DNA of 64,000 nt from Rhizopus arrhizus (GCA_024220505.1 JAKZZE010000026.1:558001-622000), one strand, 5' to 3'; shown: positions 50,529-60,652, counted from the first letter of the stretch. Notes: generated from the letters alone by a model not told the origin. Translations and numbers: made by a program.

Positions 50529-53500
50529 TTAGTGGGGACTGATACGATGGAAATGCGTAAATATTTTTTCAACGATGACATGCTCCTGGAAAGGGACTTG
50601 ATCAAATACAGAGCGCCAGTGGGCACGCCAGATATGCATCAGAACGGAGGAACAAAGTATGAGAAGACGTGTATTGTTGACATAGTCATGTTGTTGCAAG
50701 TTCATCAGAATGGCGTACACGTCGTCTTGTTGGAACTCAAGATAAGGAGCAAATTGTGACAAAACTGTCTGCCAGATAGACCATTTTTGATGGCAGTCTA
50801 CGAATAAGTGTCTAAGATCTTCAGGAGCATCTTGACAAAAGTTGCACATAGCAGTAACTTGGGGATCAAAACGAGATACGGTTACTTGACAGTGTAATTT
50901 GTTGTAGAAAAACCTGTACCAAAGAGAACGAGCCTCTGGAGCAATTTTTAGGGACCAGAATTGCTGCCATTTTTGTGAAGACCAAGTGGAGAAGGAATAA
51001 GGGAGTAAACTTGAGAGTTGATCAAGACGAAATACCTTGGAGTCAAACAAATACCCATAAGACGAGCGTGTAAACCAGGACACAAAGGGTGTGTCATCTA
51101 CAGTACCGACATTGGTAGTCTCATGGAGGATAAGAGACCAAGTGAGATCATTGAGAGATATAATTCGTCTTTGTAAGTCGCGTGCGAGCCACGAGGAGAG
51201 ACGAGGGAACGGAGGACCATCAGGAGCTAGCAGAGGACGAATGCAGCGTCGAACTGAGTCAAAGGTGAAAAATTGGTGTGCTTGAAGTTTGGACCGGCGG
51301 GGACTACGTAACCAGTGATCAGGTGGAACGTGAGCAAAGAGTGCCAGGATAGGCAGCTGCAGAAGTGTTGCTGGGTTACACCGTACATGTTCCAGGCCAT
51401 GCCGAGGAAATGAATCGACAGTATCATACAGGGCGGGAAGGAAAGAACCAAAACGACCACTGTTATTTGAAGATCGGAGCGAATGGAAGTAAATTGCCAG
51501 CAAGGAATTAGTATTCGATGAATGAAACCTTCGAACAAAATCTTTCAAAAAAATTTGACTACAGGAGAAAGAATCATCAGGTTGGAGAAGCTGAGAGATC
51601 CATCGCCGCTGGAGAGACCGTTGTTGGATTAAAGGATCGAGTAGGCCGAGACCACCATCAGCAATCGAGCGACAAAGCAATGCGTATTTGAAACCTGGTT
51701 TGATACTTCTGCAAATAAATTGGTACATGACTGATCGGATTTGGCTATAGAAACTTTTTGGGAAGGAAGTCACCCTCAATGTGTACCAAAGTTTGGAGAG
51801 TATCACTGAATTAGCCAGCACCACCCTACCTCGCAGTGACAAATTTCGTTGGGAATAGATACCACATTGGGTCTTGATAGTCTGTATCAATTGAGTCTCG
51901 AAATAGCGGCGTTGGGTAATAGAGCTAATCACAGGGAACCCTAAATAACGGAGTGGTTGAGCAGAAGAATGATCATGCCATTTCGTGATTTGGTGTTCAG
52001 AGAGCAGTTGTTGCCATGAAGGAGACGAGTTTCCATTGAGTGAGATTGCTTCCGTCTTGAAAAGGTTTACTTTAGCATTTGAGACTTGACCATATTGATG
52101 TATATGTTCTTGTACACGTAGAAAATCTGCATGGGAGGACAAAAAGACACACACATCGTCAGCATAGTCCAAGACCTTGAGAGTGAGAGGAGGTGTCGAA
52201 CCCAAAGCAGGAGTGAATGTGTAACCATGTAAATTATGATCTTGTAGAACATGTTGGAGAAAAGGTTCCAGAGCGAGATTGAACAGGAGAGGAGAGAGAG
52301 GGTCACCCTGTCGAAGACCACGCAGTTGATTCACTGGTTCAGTGAAATGACCATTGATATTGATGCGCACTCGGTTTCCAAAGAAGAGACCAAGGAGTGA
52401 AGCAATAAATTCGGGAGGAAAACCAAACTTCAGCAAGACAGAACGTAGATATATCGGATGTACCCGATCATATGCTTTTTCCTGATCTAAGAGAAGGGCG
52501 ATATGATCGGACTTGGTTGCACGAGCATGTTCCATAACGATATTTAGGACAAGACCATTTTCAGCAATCAAACGATTGGGCAGGAAATCAGTTTGATAGC
52601 TTGTTATTAGTTTGCCAATCACAAATTTCAGTCTGGAGTTGATAATTCTTGTGAAAATTTTGGCATCACAATTGATCAAAGAGATAGGCCGCCAATTTTT
52701 CAAACTAGTCAGATCACCTTTTTTGGAGAGAAGCCGAACCCGGATATCTTGCCAAGATGATGGGAACTGATGCGACAAAAGGGCTTGATTGTACACTGAC
52801 AGAACAAGTTCTTGCAGCGGTGGATACCGGAAGAGTTGGTGAAGAAAGGCATAGCCAAGACCATCAGCTCCAGGACTACTCACTTTGTTGACCACACGAG
52901 CTGTTTCTCGAATTATCTCTGCTATTGTGATGGGTTCCATGAGGGTTGCGCAGTCGTCTGTTGTAAGCTCGGGTACGTTGTTGATATCATTGAGATAGTC
53001 CTCGAGACGAGTATCATCAACATGATCAACATTGTACAAGGATTGGTAAAAATCATGAGCGATAGGAAGCATGGATTCAGAGTCTTCAACAGGATCACCT
53101 TCATCAGTAGGCCTAAGTGAAGGGATACGCTGTTCAATCGTCCTTTGATGGTATATGCGTTTAAGATACTTAACAGAGGTTTCATCTTCTTCACACCAGC
53201 GAGAATTTGCTTTTAGAGCTAGAATTTCGGCCAATTCGTTTTGGAGTGAAGCGATTTGAACATCAAAAGTGGGCAGCCGGCGAGTTCGTGTGGCGACAGG
53301 AGGCTTGCTACGAAGAAACTTGTTCCGATCACTTTGAAGTTTTCGTAGAGCTTTAGTTCTCCAGTTTGTGTAGTCCACGGCATAATTACGAGTAACTACC
53401 TTGACCTGTGCTTTTACGTAATCCCATTTAGCCTGGGGTGACCATCCTGAAGGTAGCTGTGACAGAATCAAAGTGAGTTTCTCTTGAAGTAGTTGTTGGT

Positions 53501-54290
53501 ACGCCGGTTGACGAGCTAAAATGGGATTAGCATGCCAAAGGCCAGGACCGGTAGTAGCAGTTCCTATGCAGCAAGTGGTGGACAACAGAGAGTGGTCGGT
53601 CCAAGATGCATCCAATTTTTGTAAGTTGCTATCATGGATCTGTGTACGCAAGGATTCACTGACAAATATATAATCAATAGTTGAAAATAAATTGTCGTTG
53701 CGGCGGAAGGTGGGTAGCGCATGGAGATCATCTTTTGTCAAGGCGTTGAAAAAAAGGTTCCCCAGAAAAGAAACCCACTGCATCGAGGTCTGTGAAAATA
53801 AATTCTGGCGTTGATATGAGTAGTTGAAGTCTCCCATGATGAAAAGGCGATCTAGATCCACGTCTATGGTCGATTGATGTAGAATATCATAAATACCACC
53901 AAAGAACTCTTGACGTAACTTGCCTGAGGAAGCAGGAGCATATAAGACGAGAACATAAAAAGGCAAAAAGGCCCCGTGTGGATGTTCTACTCTTGTGAGG
54001 ATGGCGCGATCGTTGTCCGGGATCATATCCGGAGATAAAACATAGGAAGGATTGAAAGAAACTATACCACAGTGTCGAGTCCATAGAAATTGGCGGGCTT
54101 GAAACTGTGAATTGATAAAAGCATAATTGTTGTCTGAGACGTGGGTCTCTTGGAAAGTCATAATGTCGAAGTTTAAGGAGCGTAGGAAACGAATGTACTG
54201 GGATTGTTTTTTTGAATTGTGTGTTTTCACTAAACTGTTGCAGTTTAGTGAAGCAATGTGTAGTAATAAGGATTTGGACTTATTACTCAT
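50529..54290 (-). CDS. LINE ORF2: endonuclease-reverse transcriptase, intact
   Basis: 1253 aa. The APE-type endonuclease (about 1-235) has SLNCNSL, FQETH, LYAPAS, GDFNYS (about 150), DYIFVS and WTDHSLLS, including the conserved Asp/His pair. The RT (about 480-760) has NWRPISLINCDAKI, LLLDQEKAYDRV, GLRQGDPLSPLLF and the catalytic YADD (about 707). A C-terminal Cys-His motif CNFC..HLFVDC lies near 1148-1165. It nicks genomic DNA and reverse transcribes the LINE RNA at the nick. The ATG lies one base after the ORF1 stop (TAATATG), consistent with termination-reinitiation. No lesion is seen. Confidence 0.95.
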   Translation of the reverse strand: MSNKSKSLLLHIASLNCNSLVKTHNSKKQSQYIRFLRSLNFDIMTFQETHVSDNNYAFINSQFQARQFLWTRHCGIVSFNPSYVLSPDMIPDNDRAILTRVEHPHGAFLPFYVLVLYAPASSGKLRQEFFGGIYDILHQSTIDVDLDRLFIMGDFNYSYQRQNLFSQTSMQWVSFLGNLFFNALTKDDLHALPTFRRNDNLFSTIDYIFVSESLRTQIHDSNLQKLDASWTDHSLLSTTCCIGTATTGPGLWHANPILARQPAYQQLLQEKLTLILSQLPSGWSPQAKWDYVKAQVKVVTRNYAVDYTNWRTKALRKLQSDRNKFLRSKPPVATRTRRLPTFDVQIASLQNELAEILALKANSRWCEEDETSVKYLKRIYHQRTIEQRIPSLRPTDEGDPVEDSESMLPIAHDFYQSLYNVDHVDDTRLEDYLNDINNVPELTTDDCATLMEPITIAEIIRETARVVNKVSSPGADGLGYAFLHQLFRYPPLQELVLSVYNQALLSHQFPSSWQDIRVRLLSKKGDLTSLKNWRPISLINCDAKIFTRIINSRLKFVIGKLITSYQTDFLPNRLIAENGLVLNIVMEHARATKSDHIALLLDQEKAYDRVHPIYLRSVLLKFGFPPEFIASLLGLFFGNRVRININGHFTEPVNQLRGLRQGDPLSPLLFNLALEPFLQHVLQDHNLHGYTFTPALGSTPPLTLKVLDYADDVCVFLSSHADFLRVQEHIHQYGQVSNAKVNLFKTEAISLNGNSSPSWQQLLSEHQITKWHDHSSAQPLRYLGFPVISSITQRRYFETQLIQTIKTQCGIYSQRNLSLRGRVVLANSVILSKLWYTLRVTSFPKSFYSQIRSVMYQFICRSIKPGFKYALLCRSIADGGLGLLDPLIQQRSLQRRWISQLLQPDDSFSCSQIFLKDFVRRFHSSNTNSLLAIYFHSLRSSNNSGRFGSFLPALYDTVDSFPRHGLEHVRCNPATLLQLPILALFAHVPPDHWLRSPRRSKLQAHQFFTFDSVRRCIRPLLAPDGPPFPRLSSWLARDLQRRIISLNDLTWSLILHETTNVGTVDDTPFVSWFTRSSYGYLFDSKVFRLDQLSSLLPYSFSTWSSQKWQQFWSLKIAPEARSLWYRFFYNKLHCQVTVSRFDPQVTAMCNFCQDAPEDLRHLFVDCHQKWSIWQTVLSQFAPYLEFQQDDVYAILMNLQQHDYVNNTRLLILCSSVLMHIWRAHWRSVFDQVPFQEHVIVEKIFTHFHRISPH

Positions 54291-54773
54291 ATTATTGTAA
54301 GTTGGTGGTATAACTGTCCTCCCCAGCCAAGGTACCGGAGGAAGAGGAGTCCAAATGGGCTATAGTAGTTACAGGGGATGTATTATCCACAGATTCGTCT
54401 TGCTCAGGTGTGGGAAGCTGGGCTTTGAGCAAAGTGGATTTTGAGCGAGTGGCTGGTAGAACGTAAGGGGTAGGTCGACGATCTTTCTTTTGCCGTTTGA
54501 CAATATGCTTAGAAGCGGTTTCAGCATTCAAGGTGGGGGCAGGGACATCAACTGGCACAGTTGTGTCTAGAGGCTCAGACATATTATTGTGAGCATCAGG
54601 CTCCACTAAATCTTCCATAAGCTCCTCAGAGACCTCATCAGGAGTGCAGACGTCATTTGGTAGCACTTCTGGAGGAGCATTATGTGATTGAACTGTATCA
54701 AAGAGCTTAGTAGGAGGCTCAGGTTGCTTACGAGCTTTCTTGGATGGTTTGTCCCGTGAACATTCGGCAGCTA

Positions 54774-56421
54774 CACTAGGTGAAAAAATAGGGACAACCT
54801 TTTCGAAAATTTCATTTCATGCAGCATGTAGCATTAAGAGAAGGTCGCCTCATGACGCTAGCAATATGTTAAACCGAGGTTAATGTATGAAGTATTTCAT
54901 CAAAATATGATGAGCCAACTATGGAAAATGAGGGAGTAATGCATATATAATTGGCCGAATTTTAGATACTCCACAGCTCAGTTTTAGACCATATTTCGTA
55001 CTCTTCTAGTTTGACCTGGAATATCAGCTACAATTAAAATGCAAACCAATTCTAGTATTAGCTATCCCCGTTCCTATAATTAATAATATAAAATGAATGC
55101 TGTTTTCCTTCATTCATATATTCTTTTTTTTTCGTTATATTCTTCTTACTTCCTGCGAAATTTCTCTTACTTATGCTTCGCGCTTTACCTCAAGACACGC
55201 AAGACAACATCAAGTCTGCACTTATGAGCAATAGAAGCCCAAAGGATATTGTTGGTAAATTTGGTATCCATCCCAAGACAGTTAGGAGATATAGAAACAA
55301 GTTATTTGGGCCAATGGTACCTGCAACACGTGGTAGACATACACTTGTGTCATCTGCTACGAAGGAATATATCATGGTATTACTGATTAAAGGAGCCCTA
55401 AAGACAGCCAAGCACGTACATCGGATGCTCATACAACTTGGGTATTCTATGACTTACCGTTCAGCAATAAACGTCCTTGTATCAATGGATTTTTATTCTA
55501 GGCGTAAAAAGAAGCAGCCTCTTTTAACTAGTAACCACCGCAAGCAGAGGTTAGCATGGGCAAAGAAGTATCAAAACTGGTCTATACAACAGTGGCATCA
55601 AGTAGTGTTCTCTGATGAAACGAAGATCAACATTTGGGGATCTGATGGCTGCAGATACTATTGGACCCAGCCTGGTGATGTCCTTCGTCCACACCACATA
55701 GATCTTTCAGTGAAGCATGGTGGCGGCAAATTGATAATGTGGGGATGTATAACCAGTGAGGGACCAGGATATGCGTGCCAGGTATACGATGGTACCATGG
55801 ACTCCTTGGTGTACCAGCATATTCTTGGAACAACTTACATGAAAACGCTGAAGTACCACGGTATGAACAAGCGCACCATTTACCTTCAACAAGTTAACGA
55901 CCCAAAGCACAAGTCGAAATCGACAATGTCATGGCTCCAACAAAACAAGGTCCAGTACATTAACGATTGGCCACCTAATAGTCCGGATCTGAATCCCATA
56001 GAGCATGTGTGGCATTTGCTGAAACTTAGGTTAAGCCTTTATGAACGAAAGGCCAGAAACATCGACGAGCTATGGGAACGAGTTGGCTTTGAATGGAACA
56101 AGCTAGATAAAGATGTTTGTAGAAGTTACATTGACAGCATGCCTGATCGCATAGCAGCGGTAATCAAATCAAAAGGGAGATTTACTCGTTATTAAATAAA
56201 TACTACTCATTTTATAATATAACGATTATAAAATTATTGCGACTATTTCCTCTTTTCTTCCGCCATATGTTATCCTTATCAGTTTTATATGTGGGAAACG
56301 TAATACTCACTACCTAAGGTTACGCTCTATAGGCATGGCTTGGATGTCGTACGGAGTGGAAGAGAAAAAAAAAAGTTAAAAATTATTTTAGGGTAGGTTG
56401 TCCCTATTTTTTCACCTAGTG
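54774..56421 (+). mobile_element. Tc1/mariner element G in LINE ORF1
   Basis: 1648 bp; TA at 54772-54773 and 56422-56423. 27-bp TIRs CACTAGGTGAAAAAATAGGG.. are related to those of the decayed element at 3825. The youngest layer of a four-deep nest: G in the LINE in F in the G2 LTR. Confidence 0.94.
55173..56195 (+). CDS. Tc1 transposase of G, open but with catalytic Asp replaced by Val
   Basis: 340 aa, full length. HTH region about 1-60 (SPKDIVGKFGIHPKTVRRYRNKLFG). First catalytic Asp D148 in VVFSDETKIN and Glu E277 in SPDLNPIEH are present. At the second catalytic position the family QQDNDPKH reads QQVNDPKH: Val241 (GTT at about 55893). The spacing from that residue to the Glu is 35 (DD35E type). 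Loss of this metal ligand should abolish catalysis, although an Asp two residues later remains. The element may have been mobilised in trans, or the change arose after insertion. Confidence 0.92.
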   Translation: MLRALPQDTQDNIKSALMSNRSPKDIVGKFGIHPKTVRRYRNKLFGPMVPATRGRHTLVSSATKEYIMVLLIKGALKTAKHVHRMLIQLGYSMTYRSAINVLVSMDFYSRRKKKQPLLTSNHRKQRLAWAKKYQNWSIQQWHQVVFSDETKINIWGSDGCRYYWTQPGDVLRPHHIDLSVKHGGGKLIMWGCITSEGPGYACQVYDGTMDSLVYQHILGTTYMKTLKYHGMNKRTIYLQQVNDPKHKSKSTMSWLQQNKVQYINDWPPNSPDLNPIEHVWHLLKLRLSLYERKARNIDELWERVGFEWNKLDKDVCRSYIDSMPDRIAAVIKSKGRFTRY

Positions 56422-57530
56422 TATGTGACCTACGACGCCACAATTCCAACAAGTATGTCTAGTTTTACGCTTAGGACAATTAGCTACGACATGACCTTCC
56501 TCATGGCAGTAGCGACAGTACACAGGCATCTGATTCCACACTGCATAGAAACCACACTCCCGTTGTTCGTCCCAAGGAATCAAATGAGTTAAAGGCTCGA
56601 AAGTCTCAGTTTTGGTAGCCACATTAAGGACGGCATAACCAGTACACATATAGGTACCTGTAGTGGGCTCTAAAAGGATCCCAACGTCCAAAATATCTCC
56701 ATATTTTCTCAAACTTTTTTCCAGACCTTTCATCAAGGACTTCTCATTCAAAAAGGGTAAGTTGGACAGACGCAGACGGACAACTTGCATGTGAGTGTCA
56801 AGCGCTCGACAAGGTAAGATAGTTGATTTATCTGCAAAAGTAATACCGTTCGCCAGGCATTCACTTAATGCGTCGTCATCAGGTGCAAAATTAATCTCAG
56901 CAAACTTAAGAGTTCCAACTTGTTGAGTGAGGACTCCTACGCGAGAAGGATATTGTTGAGCAACCAAATGGAGAAACTCGATTTTCGATTCCTTACGACC
57001 TGTCATATCGATAAAGACACTGCCTGAACCATGGCCTGTTCGCCATATACTGGTCTTAGAGATCATCGGGGCATCCAAAGTGCTCGGTGTGGACGTAACC
57101 ATGTTAGCCGTCGAGGAAGAATTAGTCGAATGTAACAGTGATTTACGGTTTTTGGTCACTACCCGTGCCCATGATCGTTGTGCTGATGTTTTGGACGTTG
57201 ATGTAGCCTTGGTGTTGAGTTGAGGCGACTCGGCTAAGCCACTTTTCTGGTTGAAATTATTTTCGTCGGAAAGAACCATGTTTGAACATCCTTTGCTGAT
57301 AATAAGAAGCCTTTTCGGACTTTAATGGCTATGACTTGCTTTGTAAAATCGGGAACAGTGCTGACTCTACCACCACGGGGTTTGACGCGATCAGGATCAA
57401 CTTGCTTTTTCATGAGAATAACTAGGGCTCTAGACACTCCAATGGCTTGTACAATATTTTTAGTACCCTTTCCGGCCTTAATTAATGAAATGATGTTATT
57501 GCGTGTGTCGTTGCTGAGTTTATAAGGCAT

Positions 57531-57896
57531 TACAAAGAAGTAGTTGTCAAGTGTAGAAGTAGAGATGTGATGGGGGAAATGAAGAGAAAAGTATCGCTTT
57601 TTTATACATTTTTAGCTTCTCTACGTCATGATGATACGTTATGTACGTTATCATTGCATCATGTACGCCAAAATAGGGTTTAAAGTACATTTAATCATAC
57701 TTACATCATTTTCCATTTAACCCAAAATCAATGTTTCTTGATTTAGATCTTTGTGTAACAAGCTAGAATTACATCATTCTTTTCTTCTTATACTATAACG
57801 TATGGGCTATCTAATGGTTTTTATTTCGTAGCTCTGACGTAATTATAGCACTGTGCAGGCCATTTTATGGTTTTGTTAGGCAGTTGACAGTAGGAC
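57531..57896. other. 5' flank of element F
   Basis: AT-rich 5' non-coding part of F between the transposase ATG (minus strand) and its right TIR. No ORF; presumably contains the transposase promoter. Confidence 0.6.
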
Positions 57897-58237
57897 TGAA
57901 GTGTTTTAAGTATTCAAAAATAAGATAAAGAAGAATTAACGAGACCGAACAATAGTTCTAAAGTCGAATACTTTTATTAAAGAAAGATTTCAAGACTATT
58001 TATATTAGTTGAGCAAGACCTGAGATTAGATGACAAAAATAGTTACGACCGATATGATTTGACATGTATAAGAAAAATTTTATAGACTGATGTTAATAAT
58101 CAACTGTTGAGATGAAAGTGAAACTTGGCTGTTTAGGGCAGTGATAATTATCAGGTTCTATTCTTATTCAAACTCATTTGTAAAGATTTAGTCCAGAATG
58201 ATAAGACTACATCTTATTGACATGTCAAAACATGACA
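57897..58237 (-). repeat. Solo C-family LTR, 341 bp
   Basis: Complement of the C LTR (TGAAGTGTTTTAAG.. to ..CATGACA) with a few changes relative to C1 and C2. Flanks AGGAC and GAGAG do not form a target duplication; both of its ends abut truncated neighbours (F on the left, an H LTR lacking its first ~155 bp on the right). A recombination product rather than a simple solo LTR. Confidence 0.9.
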
Positions 58238-58650
58238 GAGAGTTCTTTGATAAGAAGAAGTATCAACTAAAATAACAAGATCCAATCCAATATCAGGAAT
58301 ATTGCTAATCTTTCACATAATTGAAATAACGCGTAAAATAACCTTATTCAAATTAGTGAGGAATTTCCAGAATAAAAGATAATCTATAACAGACATACAA
58401 AAGAACAAATGAAAAGTTTTCATAATCATAATTAGAGATGACACTTGCTAAAGTACCTAAATATTAGAAGAACGCTTACAATAAAAGATATCAAGCCACT
58501 CACTCAATAAGATATAAATACCTGCCTTCAATTAGAATAATTTTCACTTTAAACTTAAACTGAAATAAAGATCAGTCTCAAAAAGTACACAAACTGTTTC
58601 TTTATTTTTGTTTCCACCTTTCATTTTATTACCTTCACCATTATACAACA
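58238..58650 (+). repeat. Truncated H-family LTR
   Basis: 413 bp matching the complement of 27408-27820, ending TACAACA. TATA (ATATAAATACC about 58511) and AATAAA (about 58564) are retained. The first ~155 bp of the LTR are missing. Confidence 0.88.
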
Positions 58651-58803
58651 GTCGTAACTATCTTTTGTCATCTAATCTCAGGGCTTGCTCAACTAATATA
58701 AATAGCCTTGAATACTTTTTTTTATTAAAATATTCGATTTTAGAACTATTGTTCGGTCTCGTTAATCCTTCGTTATCCTATTTTTTATACTTAAGACACT
58801 TCA
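58651..58803 (+). repeat. Diverged 3' part of a C-family LTR
   Basis: GTCGTAACTATCTTTTGTCA.. to ..AAGACACTTCA matches the last ~150 bp of the C LTR with several differences. It joins the H fragment directly. Confidence 0.85.
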
Positions 58804-58896
58804 GTGAATATGATGATTTAATCATAATTCAAGGTCGAAGGTATTCTCGCAAGAATTACCTGAGACCGTCGGACAAACACAAGGAAGAATAATATA
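58804..58896 (+). other. Short unassigned segment
   Basis: 93 bp between the LTR piece and Tc1 A2. It is open in the frame reading SEYDDLIIIQGRRYSRKNYL up to a stop at 58890-58892; possibly a Pol C-terminal scrap, not recognised. Confidence 0.3.
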
Positions 58897-60527
58897 CAGT
58901 AGCGGACAAAACTGGTGCACAAAACTTTTTTTTAGCTTTTAACTACCATTACCTGCTCATGGTAATTGCAATAGTCATGAAACTGTACTAGAAGGAGGAT
59001 ATACTAGTCATTGTAATCTATGTATGTTCTAAGCATGACATTGTTAAAACTGAGCGATAAGCGTGCTTTGAATTTATAAAATCTTATATTTTCTAAAAAC
59101 CGCAAAAGTGGCTAAAATCTTAGACTTTATATAATCATCTCATCTCTTGATATCATCGGATGTTCTTCTTTGCATATGCTAATAATATGCGTGTATATCA
59201 TTTCCAATAAAAGAACCCGGCTCTTTAACTACTCTTTTCCAAAGATCATCGACCCTTTTTGATCTAGTGTCGCATCATCATACCTTTGCCATCAATTGCC
59301 ACCTGGCATGCTTAAGCGGACTTAGGCCGGGATTAGTGGCGGCTAAACTTGTAGCACAGAAGCGCTGTTATCAAATATTGAGTTTGTGACATGCGTTGAC
59401 TTGTGCCTTGTGTCATTGTCATACTGAAACGAGAGATTACGACGTTTTAGACTACTATACGCTAGGCTTTTGTGGTATGAAGTAAGCGAAATATATGTGT
59501 ATATTTATGAGTTCATTATACCATCGTATACCTGACACACATATTCTGGTCCTCAATATCTAATACAGCCTTAAAACATAACAGAGAAGCCAGCATGCTT
59601 CATTGTTTGATCACCGTGAAAAAATCGCTAAGGTTGCTCGACTTGCTTTCAATATTAGTGTATACTATCTGCATCCATAATGTTCATATTTGTTTCATTG
59701 CTAAAGATAGCAGACTTCCAGCCCTCTATAGTATACAATGGCTTGTTGTGATACCACATTCATCGCTTTTTCCGACTTATACAGCTGATGAAATTCTTCG
59801 ATTCCTTACTTCCGGACTCAAAATCTAGCTTCCTACAGTGCCTTCAGACTAACAGTCTGCTAATACTGTATCTTAAGGTCCTCGAAATGTGCTGAGCATC
59901 AGAAACTGTGTGTAACGGACCTTGTCCAAGCTTTAGGTTGGTGATTGAGCTAGTAACTTTTCAGACTAAAAGCGGGAGACCTTCATGATCACAAGACATT
60001 AAGTTTCTTTCTTCCCTCTTTCTCCTGTTGATTGTCCATTTAGAGATCCTTGTTACTCTAGAAATATCTGCTGTCGTACGAACTAGGCGTGTTCGAGATC
60101 TCAGAGTTTCGTTTTTACAGTTGCTTATTTTCTTAAACATATAAGGCTAGTACTTTGTTATAGTGAATAGGGTAAAAACAAAAGGGGGGACTCAATGGGA
60201 AATACAAAATAAGTACAGTTTTATATATTTTTTAAGAGCTACTAAAATTTACTAATATGCTGTGAAATCTGAAAGCAAACGGGAGAGATATGGGGAAAAT
60301 TGAAAGAAGGCTAGACAAGCACTACATTTTTGGCGAAAATTGAAATATGCAAAAAAATCACTAAAAATGACCTTATGCCTGAAGGATGTCCGGCACAGTT
60401 CCGGTTTACATAACATAATGTATATTTTGGACTGTCTTTCAGATGGTATATGCCACAAAAGTCGCAGACATATGGCGGAGATACAATGTTGATTTTAATT
60501 TTTGTGCACCAGTTTTGTCCGCTACTG
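58897..60527 (-). mobile_element. Decayed Tc1 element A2 (same family as 19711-23014)
   Basis: TA at 58895-58896 and 60528-60529; TIR CAGTAGCGGACAAAACTGGTGCAC. 1631 bp, opposite orientation to A1 and very similar throughout. At about 60214-60243 it shows AGTTTTATATATTTTTTAAG, the uninterrupted target of element B. Confidence 0.93.
59165..60130 (-). pseudogene. Transposase remnant of A2
   Basis: Complement of the same broken transposase as at 21780-22745, sharing its stops and frameshifts, so the family was already dead when the two copies diverged and must have been copied by segmental duplication or mobilised in trans. The 77-aa plus-strand ORF at 59595-59828 is antisense. Confidence 0.8.
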
Positions 60528-60652
60528 TATATGCTTTAATCATCTTATTGGTTTATTGAGCGGAACGTTAAAAATAATACAAATAAAAGATAAGATTTTT
60601 TATAATAATTGTTCTTTGATCATCTTTTCCGCTCAGGTCATTACCGTCAGAT

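Larger units (their letters stand above)
54292..57279 (-). pseudogene. LINE ORF1 (zinc-knuckle RNA-binding protein) split by Tc1 element G
   Basis: From ATG 57279 to TAA 54292, minus the insertion at 54774-56421 with one TA. The N-terminal region is Ser/Thr-rich and basic; a central region (residues about 95-235) resembles an RNA-binding fold; then CCHC knuckle CRYCHEEGHVVANC and a second knuckle CWNCGVVGHI/AAEC. The Tc1 inserted inside the second knuckle, between Ile and Ala. The acidic, Pro/Ser-rich tail ends one base before ORF2. Removing the insertion restores an open frame, so ORF1 was intact when G arrived. Confidence 0.9.
50447..57280 (-). mobile_element. LINE (APE-type non-LTR retrotransposon)
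   Basis: Minus-oriented, ending in an 18-nt poly-A (poly-T at 50447-50464), with target duplication TTTGAACATCC (possibly plus TTT) at 50436-50446 and 57281-57291, inside the F transposase gene. The 3' UTR is only about 64 nt, with AATAAATAAATAAC near the end. The 5' end is one base before the ORF1 ATG, so the copy has no 5' UTR and is probably slightly 5'-truncated. ORF2 is intact; ORF1 is broken only by the Tc1 at 54774-56421. Confidence 0.94.
43715..57530 (-). pseudogene. Transposase of element F in three pieces (DD35E)
   Basis: Piece 1 is 57530-57281 (MPYKLSNDTRNNIISLIKAG.., HTH region, breaking after KDVQ). Piece 2 is 50446-49900 (RYLWSLGYKLQ.. through first Asp VIFSDETKINRWGSDG and second Asp IFQQDGDTKHTSK to ADNGINY). 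Piece 3 is 43953-43715 (IQDWPANSPDLNPIEHLW to AKGGYTKR-stop). The pieces join in frame when the insertions and duplicated target bases are removed, with 35 residues between second Asp and Glu. F was therefore coding-intact when the LINE and C2 landed. Confidence 0.9.
43513..57898 (-). mobile_element. Tc1/mariner element F, split by C2 and a LINE
   Basis: Left end CAGTCCTGCTGTTAACTGCCTAAC at TA 43511-43512; right end the complement (two mismatches in 28 bp) at 57898. Removing C2 (43954-49899) and the LINE (50447-57280) with one target duplication each leaves about 1.59 kb, normal for Tc1, and restores one transposase frame. The right TA target and the rest of the G2 LTR are missing because a C-family LTR begins right at the edge. 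Confidence 0.9.
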
